DNA from: Allodiplogaster sudhausi | Taxonomy: Eukaryota > Nematoda > Chromadorea > Rhabditida > Diplogasteridae | Assembly (NCBI GenBank): GCA_945643635.1 | Contig: CALZFC010000017.1 | Span: 2,454,001 to 2,518,000, forward strand | Reading direction: 5' to 3' | Length of the DNA stretch: 64,000 nt | In this document: positions 21,437 to 32,972 of the stretch, piece after piece | Layout: each line of letters opens with the position of its first letter | Numbering within the stretch: the first letter of the stretch is position 1 | Notes under the pieces: generated by a model | Seen by the model: only the letters and a program-made list of their open reading frames with translations | Databases searched by the model: none | What the model was told of the DNA's origin: nothing | Position numbers and translations under genes: made by a program

Positions 21437-24400
21437 ATGAAGGTCTCCGACGACATTCGCACTCTTTTCGACACCATCGAGTGGACCGCGATTGGTCGGT
21501 TGATTTGAGTCCCCGAAAATTAATGCGCTATTTCCGAAAATAAATGAGTCGTTTTCCTTGTGTCCCTGTGACTTTGAGATGATGAGACATATTTTGGGGG
21601 TTTTTAAAGCTAATGGGTTCTACTTGAAAGATAAGTTTCGCATTTAATTTAGAATTAAATTTAAAAAAATTCTCCCTCTCAAGCAACCTCCTTCCTTGCG
21701 AACGCGCTCGTGATCGTAATGGCGACGACCAAGAGTGGAAAACACATCGGCAACTACAAGTATTACATCATCGCCTTCGCCGTCCACGACCTCCTCTTCA
21801 CGGCGTTGTGTGCACTCTTCCGACCGGTTAGGAAATAAGACGAAAAGAAAAAAGTATAAAAAAAATTTCGAACATACATACATATTTTACGTCCCACTAT
21901 CACATCTATTGTCTTACTAAAAAGGAGAAGAAAATGAAGGAGAAGAAGAAGAAAAAGGACAGTCTAATATTCTTTAAAGTTCTACTTCCATTATCTACTG
22001 CATCTTGAGTATCCGCAAACATGTTACTTTCGGGCATGAAAGAAGAAATTTTAAAATCCCACGAACTTTCGTGCCTACATACATATGTACATATGTAGGT
22101 CGCCGGCTCGCTCGGCGGCAAATGGTTCATGTTCATGAGTGGCGTCGGATACTTTGAGTCAGTCTTTCTTTTTTGGGCAATCCATGTATATGTATATAAA
22201 TAATTTATTGAAATACATTTGTATTAATATGATTATTGTTAGTGGGAAAGTGAATTAAAAGAAGGGTTTTCTTAAATTTAAGTTAAAATTTTTAAACCTG
22301 CAGACGCGCGCACTCGATGTACGGCGGGACGCATTGCGTGACGCTGCAGGTGCTCCTCTACAGCTTCATCTACCGCTACACGCTACTCTGCAAGTACGGG
22401 ACACCGTTTCGAATTGGACATTCCACTGTCTCCATTTTGACAGCGTTCCTATCGTTTATATGCACATATGTAATGCCGACGCGCAATTGTGTCAGGCACA
22501 AAAATGCACACGAATTCAAGAATGAGTTCTTGGCGTCTTTATGTGACACATGATATTATTGCCTGCTGACCATGCGCAGGCCTGACTACCGCCAGTACCT
22601 CGAGACAAAGTGGACGTTTGCCGTGCTGCTTCTCGGCTACGTGGTCGCGCTCTTTGCCGGCGAGACGATGGTCCGCATTGGCTACGTGCCAACTCCCGAG
22701 GCGCTCGTCAACATGACCGAGAACGTATTCAAGGACAACTATCCCGACTTCAACCACGATCACTTTATGTTCAACGAGGTATACCAAACGCAAAGAAGGA
22801 TGTTGTAGTATAGAGCGTAACATTTGATTACAATATTCTTTGGTGGCGCAGAAAAAAACCTTTCTGTCAATATCATGAAGAGGTGGAGAAGGGATAGAGA
22901 CACAGAGAGAGAGACAGAGAGAGAGAGAGAGAAAGATTGTGAGAGTGACAGAGAAAGAAAACTTTGAGGGCTTCGTGGACTGGAAAGCAACGACGGCCTT
23001 CTTCTACTTTGTCATCACGAGCTTCATTCAACTCGTCGGCGTGCTCCTCTGTTCGCGAAGCATCATCAAGGCGATCAATAAGGTGCTTGAGAATTTTTTT
23101 TTTTAGAAATTTGAGAAAGAATTGTTGTTGATGTGACCCGAGTATCGAACGAAGCACTCGTCGGGTGTAGCTTACCATTAGTGGTAGACTCCTGAGTATT
23201 AGGTTCCGCGTTCGAAAATCTTCATCAAATCAAGCACCTCTTCCCTTACAGAATAATGCTACGCGAAACCCCTTTCACTAACTTTTAACGGAAATTGGAC
23301 ATCTTTATGTGGATGTTTGAACAACTTTGTCTGTAAACACTGTGAAATTGTTGTGTCCTCACTTAGGGGACGATGGGTCCTTCACACAGAGGGACAGGGA
23401 ATGGAATGCGGAAGACGAGGCAAGGGAGGGACAAGGGTTTATTGAGAGAAGAGGGAAAGGAGAATGGAGGCCAGCCGCTCGCGAGGTGAGAGGAGGAGGG
23501 AAGTGATACGGAAAGTGACTGACGCTGAAGATACCAGCCGAGGGTTTAAATACTATTCGAGCTGGCAGCCTCACGTAGACGAGTATAACAGGACTCACAG
23601 AGTCCATACGCAAATGTACATAGTACATATTAACATGAGTAGATATTTACATATCTACTCAACAGAAATGTGCTTGTTTGGAGGTTCGCGGCGATGTGAG
23701 CAGCCAAAGCATCGCAACCATGCAGTTTCAGCTCTTTCTCGCGCTTGTACTCCAGGTTCACGTCCATTCTTTTTTGTTGACTGAAGAACATTGGGAAAGT
23801 GTTCGCAAATACGAACCCTATTCACTACTAACGAATGCTCTTTTATCCTGCTCATTTTTTTTAATTCAAAATCTGTTTTACACGACTCTTTAGCGTTTTG
23901 AAACGTTACAAGCAAAAGCATAATGATAATAAATTATAATTTTTAAAAAATCGATAAATTCGATTTATGCTATTTTAGCTTCTCGCGCCCATCGTGTGCA
24001 TCTACGTGCCCGAGATCATGGCGGTCGGCTTTCCGCTCCTCGGCCTCAAGGTCAACATTCCGCCCGGCCTCAACGTCCTCTTTCCTCTCTTCCCCGCCTT
24101 TGACGGCCTCGTTGTCATGATCGTTGTCAAGGACTACAGGTTGGGATATCATTTTTTTTCTTTATTAAGTTTAAATATTAAATGGAAAAATTAATTAAAG
24201 AAATGAAAGATTACAAAACTAACAATAACGAATAAATATTGAAATAGATGAAAATATAAAAACACTATATTTCGAAGAAAAAAATTTTCACACAGAATAA
24301 ATATTTATAAAAAGATTTTCCCTCTCTTAAGAATGGCGCTCTTCGGGTGGACTCGCAAGTTCCTCAAGGGCCCGACCGAGGTTACGACATATGACACGAC

Positions 24401-24437
24401 AATGTCTGTACCGGTGCCATCTAGCACCAACCCATGA
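21437..24437 (+). CDS. Serpentine chemoreceptor, Str/Srh-like, 9 exons, 333 aa (copy 2)
   Basis: Exons: 21437-21494, 21684-21826, 22099-22157, 22304-22393, 22580-22778, 22969-23082, 23684-23755, 23979-24139 and 24332-24437. Each exon is the same length as in the copy at 15467-18302 and all phases close, so this is an intact tandem duplicate about 6 kb away. Differences are mostly silent or conservative (for example FLANALVIVMATTKSGK at TM1, LLAPIVCIYVPEIMAVGF at TM6/7). Purifying selection on both copies is the simplest reading. The acceptor CTTTCAG lies 8 bases before the ATG. The intron before exon 7 is about 600 bases, against 103 in copy 1, because of inserted repeat DNA. The acceptor of exon 6 directly follows a GA microsatellite. 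Confidence 0.85.
23120..23225. repeat. tRNA-like SINE candidate in receptor intron
   Basis: Within the enlarged intron of the second Str-like receptor. It contains TTAGTGGTAGAC (A-box-like) and about 30 bases later GCGTTCGAAAATC (B-box-like), the spacing of a pol III promoter. No clean cloverleaf forms. Similar box pairs occur near 35235-35300. Confidence 0.35.
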
Positions 24438-24783
24438 GTTCCTCGTCAATTAAAAACACTTCAATCGATAATAATTAATATTAACTCCTTGTAAAACTAA
24501 CATATAAGGTTTTCTGAGACGGCAAACATGCATTTGATGTTCATCTTCTACTTTTGTCTTCCATCCATGGTACTTTTGATCGAAATAAAATTTTGTACTA
24601 GGAACATTTCATTATATTTGTGAATAAACGTTAAACATATGCCTGTTCTTTCCAAACCAATCAGAGTTTAAAATTCCGCCAACATTCGTATTGACGTTTT
24701 TAAAGGCGCTGCTTAAAAAACATTTATAATATAGGTGGACGGGTGGGCGTGTCCAAAGGAAAGACTTTCTCTTGTTATGTAAT

Positions 24784-25471
24784 CTACTCCTCCTGCCTCA
24801 CCCCGCCGTCTCCTATTCCACTCATCTCACTCTGCTTCTCTGCACCCTCCTCGTGCTGTGCACTTTCTCCACTCTCGTTCTCTTCGCCCTCTCCCATTCC
24901 CATGCTCTCTCCACTTCCATTCCATCCTTGTACCATTTCTGCCTCCTGGGAGAGTCTTTCGAGTGCTTCCGCGTATCTTTTCTCCATCTCCTCATCCACC
25001 TCAATCCGAACACTGTCGCCCGCAACGAAAAGCGTCATGTAAACGTTGATTACTGAAATGGAAAAAATTCTATTTATTTTTTCTCAATTATTGCTTTCAG
25101 ATCACCAAAAATTAATGTAAAAAAAACCATCAAGACAGTACATTATGCGACTATTTCCCCATGCTGAAAGTATTGAGGTAGCGAATTTTGCAACTCGAAC
25201 AATTTAAGTATTAAAAGAGGTTAAATGCTGACTTGTGGCCAGTGCACAAGAGGCGAGAATAAGAATTTGCCAGAGCTCCGCATCATTCCTGACCCAATCG
25301 CTATAGATTTCCTGCAAATCAACACATTTCCCGAGTACCTATTTATGTGCAGTATAATAAATGGAAAGAAATATAATATAATGCAAGTTGTTAGAGTTGG
25401 TTTTAAAACGAAAGATTAAATTAGTTCTTCCGTACCGCAAATCTGTTGACATTCGCGAAAAACGAGCCCAT
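24784..25471 (-). CDS. Unrecognised acidic-tail membrane protein, copy 1, 127 aa
   Basis: Exons 25436-25471, 25233-25311 and 24784-25052; phases close. The protein starts MGSFFANVNRF, has a conserved DWxxNDAELWQILILASCAL segment that is probably a membrane helix, then INVYMTLFVAGDSVRIEVDE and a coiled-coil-like RYAEALERLSQEAE. It ends in a Gly/Ser/Glu-rich acidic tail (GSGESMGMGEGE) closing with QEE. Two other copies lie at 26255-26882 (-) and 31654-32282 (+). I do not recognise the family. Upstream of the ATG this copy has an in-frame TAA where the others are open, so I place the start at the ATG shared by all three. A 4-base insertion further upstream is specific to this copy. Confidence 0.6.
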
Positions 25472-25874
25472 GCCACTTTAGGAGTAGACAAGAGAAGCAA
25501 GCAAACAACCAACTGCCAGGACGAGAGCCGGAAGGAATGAAGACAAAAATTCATAGCAAATGGATAATCTGATTATGTATATCATTAATGCAAACAAAGT
25601 TTTAGAGCTGCAGCCTTTGGAGTGTGATTCATTGAATCTTTGAAGAACAAGATGTGATGTTTTTGTCTTCAAAATATATTATTTCAAAAATACGTACATA
25701 ATTATAGTTTACACAAGCTAACGACAGCATTTTTTTACTGACATCTAGTGCAAGAAAAGTAGATGTGAGAGAGAAGTAACAATCGTCTGATCGCCCCGCC
25801 ATTCCTTTTTAATTCTAATAAACATGCACAGTTTCTTTTACTATCACAATGGACAATTATTAATGAATATGCAT

Positions 25875-26081
25875 TTACAAATTCAGTATTCGAAGAAATA
25901 ACGTGAAAAGCGTGAAACCGCCGAGAGAACCAGAAGAGACGAACATGTAGTTGAATTGTCTATGAAATTCTCGGACAAATGCGGTGAGGAATAAAAAGGA
26001 ATCGCGTCCTAGAAGTTGCCACCTTTTTTCACATGTGTATGTTAGAGACAGGGTTAAACACACCACACGTTCCACTTTCAT
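25875..26081 (-). CDS. Possible orphan exon (SSGSLGGFTLFTLFLRIL)
   Basis: A minus-strand ORF whose second half (AFVREFHRQFNYMFVSS, then GSLGGFTLFTLFLRIL) looks like real membrane-protein sequence: an amphipathic segment followed by a hydrophobic helix. It lies between copies 1 and 2 of the acidic-tail family. No donor or partner exon was found, and I do not recognise the family. Confidence 0.25.
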   Translation of the reverse strand: MKVERVVCLTLSLTYTCEKRWQLLGRDSFLFLTAFVREFHRQFNYMFVSSGSLGGFTLFTLFLRILNL

Positions 26082-26254
26082 GCATTATATATGATAGTCA
26101 AAGTTTAAAAAGCTTGTTCTTTCCAAACCGATCAGAGTAAAAAATTCCGCCAACATTCGTATTGATGTTTTTAAGGGCGCTGCTTAAAAAACATTTATAA
26201 TATAAGTGGACGATTGGGCGTGTCCAAAGGAAAGACTTTCTCTTGTTATGTAAT

Positions 26255-26882
26255 CTACTCCTCCTGCGTCGCCCCACCGTCTCCTCCTCCACTCATCTCA
26301 CTCTGCTTATCTGCGCCTTGCTCATGCTGTGCACTCCCTCCGTAATCCTCTCCACTCTCTTCCTCTTCGCCCTCTCCCATTCCCATGCTCTCTCCACTTC
26401 CATTCCATCCTTGTCCCAATTCTGCCTCCTGGCTGAGTCTGTCGAGTGCTTCCGCGTATCTCTTCTCCTTTTCCTCATCCACCTCAATCTGAATGCTGTC
26501 GTCCACAACGTTGATGACTGGGACGGAAATGTACAATTTAGTTTTCTGAATTTAAGCGATTATTTCCCTAAGCTGAAAGTATTGAGGTATTGAATTTAGC
26601 GACTCAGACAATTTAAATATTAAAAGAGGTTAATTGTTGACTTGTGGCCAGTGCACATGAGGCGAGAATAAGGATTTGCCAGAGCTCCGCGTCATTCTTG
26701 AGCCAGTCGCGAGTGTTTTCCTGCGAACAAAACATTTCTTAAGTACGGTTTTGTGTTCAGTATAACAAAAGGAAAGAAAAATGATATAGTGAAAATATCT
26801 ATTAGAGTTATTAAGGAATCGAAAGAATAAATAAGTTCTTCCGTACTGCAAATTTGTTGACATTCGCGAAAAACGAGCCCAT
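26255..26882 (-). CDS. Unrecognised acidic-tail membrane protein, copy 2, 125 aa
   Basis: Exons 26847-26882, 26642-26720 and 26255-26517; phases close and exons 1 and 2 have the same lengths as in copies 1 and 3. The reading is MGSFFANVNKF, DWLKNDAELWQILILASCAL, INVVDDSIQIEVDEE, RYAEALDRLSQEAE, then the acidic tail ending GGATQEE. It lacks the MALWA-type insertion present in exon 3 of the other copies. Its 3' flank (26114-26265) is almost identical to 24630-24785, so the duplicated unit extends past the coding region. The family is unknown to me. Confidence 0.6.
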
Positions 26883-27462
26883 GCCAATTTTGGAGTAGAC
26901 AAGAGAAGCAAGCAACCAACTGCCGCGGCGAGAGCCGGAAGGAATGAAGGCAAAATGTTTATGGCGAATGAATAAATTTATTTCTATTCTGATTCAAAAC
27001 AATACTTTTAAAAGTGCGTAGTGCGTTGAACTTTTGACAAACGAGATGTGACATTTTTCTTCAGAATAAATTATTTGGAAATGTTTGCGTACGTAAACAG
27101 TCTAACGAAAGTACTTTTTTGCTGATACCTAACACAAGACAAATTGAAATGCGATGTTTCTAGTTGGGCCGGGTATTATTAGCAAAAAAAAAACACAACA
27201 ACATTGTAATCTCCATGGACAGCTCCTTTAATTAAAATAGCGTCTCAAAGTTTTTATTTTTTTGTGCTCATTTCCCAACAAGCTGTCATATATTGCTGAC
27301 ATGTTTATTAGCATCGAGTCCGTTGTGATGGAAATATAAACTGTGCCTTTTTATCTGAGTAAGAGAAAGGGCTGTACACGCACCATAAAAGGGAAAGGGC
27401 TGAGCAATCAGAAATTTAGACGAAAGGACGGTGTAATGAGACCGAAGTAGGGCGGGCTTTCG

Positions 27463-29699
27463 TCACTTCTTGGCGACCTCGTGCGGTGGAGGAGGGTCAA
27501 GAATCTTGAAGGCGAGCTTTCCGCTCTCGACGACGGCGCCGCGATTGTTCTGTATGACATAAAATTTGATAGTTTCATATATTCAAAATTCAATCAATTA
27601 GTATTGATTATTTGATTATAATGATTTTTACTCTTCTAGACAAATCGTTGAATGCCGGATTAGTAATCGATCGCACCATCTCTGCGTAGCCCGGCGCGCT
27701 GAAGACTGTGATGAGCTTGCGGTCGCCGCCAAAAAAGTTGAAGCCTGCCTGCATCATCTAAAATGAGAAAAGAACCAACATTTGAGTGCTGAATATCACA
27801 CGTGATCAATTGTATTTATTGAACTAAGTTTCACTTTTTTCTCTCTATCTGTCGTACTCTTTCTCGCACTCTCGCTCTTCTCCTTCCTCCTTTTCTCCCT
27901 TCCGCTCCCCCCCCCCCAACCTGATGTGCTCGTATGACGAGCTTCAGGCCGAGGCTATGCAGCATGCTCGCGAGGACGTCCTTGCCAAAGTTGACGCTGA
28001 CGCCGCGCAATTTGTTCTCCGCGAATCTGCATTTTACAGAACATTAAAACAATCTCTGAAATTTCTGAATATGAATCAAAAAATTTATATGTACCCTTTG
28101 AGGCCATTCATCGGATCAGCCCAGAGGAGATCAGTGACCAGCGGACTGTCCAGCATGTCGATCGGCTTCTTCAGCTGCAATTGTTGGACGGGTGGGCGGA
28201 GCTTATCGTTGGAATGGGCGGAGCCAAGAATGCATCGACAAACTGCGCGAATGTCGTCGAGTGACGTCAGACTCGGCGAGATACCTCCGTGCATGCAGAG
28301 CGTTCGGTGGCTGACGAGGCAAGCGAGCGGCAGATAGCAGAAGACGTCGTTGAACTGCTCGAAGAGCTGCTGCCCCTCTGCGTATACATACTTGAAATTA
28401 TTTTGTATATATTTTAGCGGAGCTTCATTGATGGCTCCTTCTTTTCATCAATCCCTATTCCTCAAGGGGCTCTTCCGATTATTTTCAATCTTCATATTCA
28501 CCATCCCTCTTCCTCTATCCATATTCCTCTCCCTCTCTCGTGCAACCTGAAATCGCTCAATGAGCTCTTCGCGAAAGCCATAGTCCGAGTTGATTGTCGC
28601 TATCTCGTGGTTCCCGCGCAGAAGCATGTGCTGTAACTAGTTTGAAATGCATCTTATACATTCAATAGAAACAGTTTCGCTGAACAGTTGAACATATTAA
28701 ATAGACATTTTTTTTATAATATCCCCAAGCTAACCCGTTCCGGATGGCGAAGCTTGAGCGTGAGCAGCAGAAGAATGCACTCGACGGAGTTCTTGCCTCG
28801 GTCGACGTAGTCGCCGAGGAACACAAAGGAACGCGTATAGCAGCCCCTCACCATAACGTCGCCCTTCCTTTCGTCGAACATCGTAAACATCCGGAGCAGG
28901 TCAGAGTACTGTAAGCGAGGAGTGGGGTGGCGATTTGGTTATAATCCAAGGATTTGAAGTGGAAGCTCCGAGTTCTATGGCTTGTTCGGGCCAACAGGAC
29001 CGACGTGAAACTCTAATCATGGCCTATACATTCTGGCTGAGGAGCTGGAAGGCCCGAGTTCGATACCTGCCCGTGGATGTCGCCAACGACGACGACTGGC
29101 TGTTTCACCTCGACGAGCGCGCTTTCCGTCGCGAACACTTGTTTCACATCATTGAGTGTCCTTCGGATGTGCTTGGGTCGGAGCGGAAGCTGAAAGGAAT
29201 TCTATTACCAAAAAATTTTTTTTAGCATACATAATTCTTAGCGTTCTTTCCCAGAGTGCAAGTACTTTCAAATCATCTTCAAATTATAAAACGTGAGGTA
29301 GTTTTAAAATTCGTGTTCTGCATATTATCAAATTTGCTTATGAACAAATTTGAGTTTAGCTAAATGTATGTTTAAAAATAGATTATGTTATGTTTTTCTT
29401 TCATCAATAAACACATGGGAATTCGCACGTAAGAGCTCTTGTTGTGCATGAGCAACTTGCGAATGAGCCGCCTCAGCCGGTCGCTGCTCATCTTCCGCTG
29501 TGGCGGGCTCTTACTCTTCGGATCTTCGGCCGAAGCCTCGTTATCATCCTAAAAAATGGAGTCCCATCTTTAAAATTGTTATTATGGACTTCTGGAAGAA
29601 CATATTTCCTTCAAATGAAGAGCATTGATTATTCTTTATTTATTGGGAGAAAAAGGCCATCGGGCTAACCTTATTTTTCTCTGTTTCTGGATTCTCCAT
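27463..29699 (-). CDS. PP1-type serine/threonine protein phosphatase, 10 exons, 351 aa
   Basis: Exons: 29670-29699, 29429-29548, 29067-29189, 28735-28908, 28547-28630, 28244-28369, 28095-28174, 27921-28026, 27632-27757 and 27463-27549. The sequence carries all PPP-family catalytic motifs: GDIHGQ, GDYVDRG, RGNHE, the HGG region ([10 protein letters not shown]), LLWADP and FSAPGY. These bind the two metal ions and phosphate of PP1/PP2A enzymes. The N-terminus is an acidic, Ser/Pro-rich extension of about 45 residues ([10 protein letters not shown], then [14 protein letters not shown]). Divergence from canonical PP1 suggests one of the expanded nematode PP1-like (often sperm-enriched) phosphatases, which is inference. 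A 69-base intron (28175-28243) is easily misread as a coding insertion; removing it restores gap-free PP1 alignment. The exon 6 acceptor is less certain than the rest. Confidence 0.88.
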
Positions 29700-30619
29700 C
29701 GCACGAAGAGTGATGGCGTGAGAGCAGACGAGAGTAGAAGCAGCCGATGGCGGGGAATGTAAGGAGTAGAAATGAACTGGAAATTCTCGGAAAGCTCTCT
29801 TATCACTTTGTTTTGTACTAGAGTTAAAAAAGTACTTTCGTTATTTGTTTCACTATAATTACATAATTCATTGATTAAAAAACTCGCAACAATTAATAAT
29901 CACGTTGTGAATAATTAATTTTTCTCCTCTCTCTTTCCAGCTCTCGCAGCTAGAAAAAAAACTTGCCAAAACTTTCAATCTTTGTAAAAGAACAAGGAAT
30001 TTGTTCTTGCAATTTCTGAGAATAGCTTCTTGAAATTTTAAAATATTTCTGTGAAAAGTCTTTCACTTTTCTCAAATTCGATAGCTTGCCTAACAATAAG
30101 ACGTCGGTCATAACAGCCTCTATGCCTCCTCTGTTCTCCACGTTTATGCACTTTCTCGAGATGGTCATGCCCACGTCAGGGACAATCTCTCAAGCATTTT
30201 TTTTCCATGACGATTTTTCCCCTTTTTTCCATTACTCGCATGGGTTAGTGTCAGAATTCTACGAGGCTCCCGTTTATTAACATAGCCAGAAATGGTCATG
30301 TCCAGGAGGTGAGCCGTTTTATTGTGAAGTTGTCCGAGAAATGATATAGAAAATTCCACGGCTGGTTGTCTCTCCCACTTCGCACTTGGCATTTTCTTCT
30401 TCGAGCTCTAAATTTGCAAATACCATTCATAATTCTAAGCGAGGAAGAGTCCATCAATTATTGTTTCCGCACCAAATTAATAGCGTCGATTTATTCCCTT
30501 TTCATAAGAAAATTCTAAATGTAAGACTTTAATATTTATTTATGCCACATTTATTGTGTGATGAAAGTTGTGTCTGTTTGTGGTGGAAAACGGAACTGTA
30601 CTTATTTATCAGAGTTAAT

Positions 30620-31400
30620 ATGGAAGGGCGGCGCGATCAAACGATTGTCACTTCTTGGCAACATCCTTAGAGAGCGAGGCCGGCTTCTTCTTCAGCTAAA
30701 AAGTTGGACGGGTGGGCGGAGCCAAGATGGAAATAGAAAAGCATCGATGAATGTTGTCGAGTTTCGACAGACTCGGAGACATGCCTCCATGATTGAAGAG
30801 GTAATTTTGGCTGACGAGGCAAGCGAGGGCAAATAGCAGAAGTAGAGTGTTGACGATTACAGCATTATTATCATGTTTCCTTCAAATGAATAGTGTTGTT
30901 CTGTTGCTATTGGAAAAATGTCGTTTTGAAAAGCGAACATTCCTTCTCTCTGTCTTCTCTGGACTCTCTGCTGGATTCGACATGGCACGAAGATTAAAGG
31001 AGGTATCCGGAAAATAATTAATCTAAGTTTTTTCTTTATGGAAATGTTCATTTTTTATATTCAGAAACCTTGCGCGCTTTTCTCCGTTTCATTCTGAGTA
31101 AGAGTAATGTGAAAACTAGCGGGTAGAGAATTAGCTACGGTAGGTCAGAGCAGCCCTCCTATTTCTTATGCTCTCTCGACCGAGCGACAGGCAACTTTGT
31201 TAGCTCGAGCATTCCAACTCGTTCTCTAGCGCTACTGTATAAAACCACTCGCTGGATACTTCCTTTAAAGACGAGAGAGCATACGAGAAGTTAAACGCCT
31301 TTGCGCCGCGGATGAAAGGAATAGAAATGAACAGAAAATCATAACTGAGCTCTCATTTCAATTTTTCTTGCACTAGATGTCATCAAAAAAAGTTATATTT
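30620..31400 (-). pseudogene. Fragmentary duplicate of the PP1-like gene
   Basis: Short blocks match the intact phosphatase gene in order on the same strand. CACTTCTTGGCAACATCC corresponds to its last codons. CGGCTTCTTCTTCAGCT with TTGGACGGGTGGGCGGAGCC matches the small intron region. GACAGACTCGG, TGGCTGACGAGGCAAGCGAG and GCAGAAG match exon 6, and CCTTCAAATGAA and GCACGAAGA match the 5' region. Most exons are missing and no reading frame survives. The block is further split by a MITE at 30994-31268. Confidence 0.65.
30994..31268. mobile_element. TTAA-flanked MITE, 275 bp
   Basis: TTAA at 30994-30997 and 31265-31268. The left end AGGAGGTATCCGGAAAA and the right end CGCTGGATACTTCCT are relatives of the 9442-9897 termini. 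It interrupts the PP1 duplicate: the flanks GGCACGAAGA and AGACGAGAG are close together in the parent gene's 5' region (29703-29745), which serves as an empty site. Confidence 0.7.
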
Positions 31401-31653
31401 CGTCAGTTTGTTTAAGCTACATGTTTGTAAGTATGTATGTATGTTGGCAAACTTTTCAAATAATTTATTCTGATGAGAAAAATATCATATCTTGTTCGTC
31501 AAAAGAACAACGCACTACGCACTTCCGAAAGAATTGTTTTGATTGAGAATTTAAATAAATTTATTCATTCGCTATAAACATTTTGACTTCATTCCTTCCG
31601 GCTCTCGCCGCGGCAGTTGGTTGCTTGCTTCTCTTGTCTACTCCAAAATTGGC

Positions 31654-32282
31654 ATGGGCTCGTTTTTCGCGAATGTCAACAGATTTGCGGTACTGAAGAA
31701 CTACTTCATTCTTTCATTTCTGTTAATAACTCTAACAAATATTTGAACTATATTATTTTCTTTCCTTCTGTTATACTGAACATAAAAGTACTTATGAAAT
31801 GTTTTGTTCGCAGGAAAACACTCGCGACTGGCTCAAGAATGATGCGGAGCTCTGGCAAATTCTTATTCTCGCCTCATGTGCACTAGCCACAAGTCAGCAT
31901 TTGCGAAATAGTCGCTTAAAATACTGTCTTGGTAGATTTTTATTAATTGTGATCTGAAAATAATCTTTGTTAAAAACTAAATTGAACATTTTCCATTTCA
32001 GTCATCAACGTTGTGATGGCGCTTTGGGCTGTTGACGACAGTATTCAGATTGAGGTGGATGAGGAGAAGGAAATGAGATACGCGGAAGCACTTGACAGAT
32101 ACTGCAAGGAGGCAGAATTGGGACAAGGATGGAATGGAAGTGGAGAGAGCATGGGAATGGGAGAGGGCGAAGAGAAAGAGAGTGGAGAGGAGGACGGAGA
32201 GAGTGCGCAGCACGAGGAGGGCGCAGAGACGCAGAGTGAGATGAGTGGAGGAGGAGACGGCGGGGTGACGCATGAGGAGTAG
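31654..32282 (+). CDS. Unrecognised acidic-tail membrane protein, copy 3, 131 aa
   Basis: Exons 31654-31689, 31814-31892 and 32002-32282; total 396 nt with closed phases. It is the inverted third copy of the family at 24784-25471 and 26255-26882. It starts MGSFFANVNRF, contains ENTRDWLKNDAELWQILILA as a likely membrane segment, then INVVMALWAVDDSIQIEVDE, a helical RYAEALDRYCKEAE and an acidic Gly/Ser/Glu tail ending GGVTHEE. The reading upstream of the ATG stays open here (SWLLASLVYSKIG), so a longer N-terminus cannot be excluded. Function unknown; only nucleotide conservation and shared phase argue that it is coding. Confidence 0.62.
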
Positions 32283-32972
32283 ATTGCATAACAAGAGAAC
32301 GTCTTTCCTTTTGAGACGCCCAGCCGTCCTCCAATTATAAATGTTTTATTTAATTAGACCCTTTAAAAATGTCAATAAGAATGTTGGCGAAATTTTAAAC
32401 TATGATCGGTTTGGAAAAAAGGTAATTCACAAGTACATAAGTGCAACATGTAGTGCGTTTAACGGCAGACAGCGTGAAGCCGAGCCTGTTCGGGCCTTGT
32501 TTTGGATATCCTGGTCCGATCTATCAAGGTTTCTCTGCATGCTATTACCATTAAATGTCTTTTGACTTATCAGCAAGAACGCTGAAGGAATTGAAGTGCA
32601 TTCGTATGTCCAAAAATGTTGTAGGAGATATGTAAACGCGTCTTCAAAAATCGTAAAAGCTAGGGGAGCTCCACATGAGAGCAACCAATTTAAAGCGAAT
32701 AAAGGTGCAGTATGCACACGCGTTTAATGGACGTATTATACGTGTATATATAATGCAAAGAGAACAACCATTTAAAGGCACAAAAATTGTGATTTCACAA
32801 AAATGCAAGCTGCCAAAAGTCAACCATTTAAAGATCTTCACAAAGTCAGGTACATATGGCTTCCACGAAGGTGGACGATTATAGCATGCCAAAAGAGAAT
32901 ACACATTGTGACTCGTTGAATAGAGCGCATATGTAGCTACAGTATGCCAAGAGTCGTGTAGGGACCAAGAAT

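Noticed and set aside
25478..26953. Signal-peptide-like start (FLPALAAAVGCLLLLSTPKL) for the acidic-tail family
   Set aside because: That frame lacks ATG in two of three copies and does not join exon 2 in the DAELWQILI frame; the MGSFFANV frame does.
28085..28294. PP1 exon read straight through with a 23-residue insertion
   Set aside because: Splicing out 28175-28243 gives exact PP1 spacing, so the insertion is an intron.
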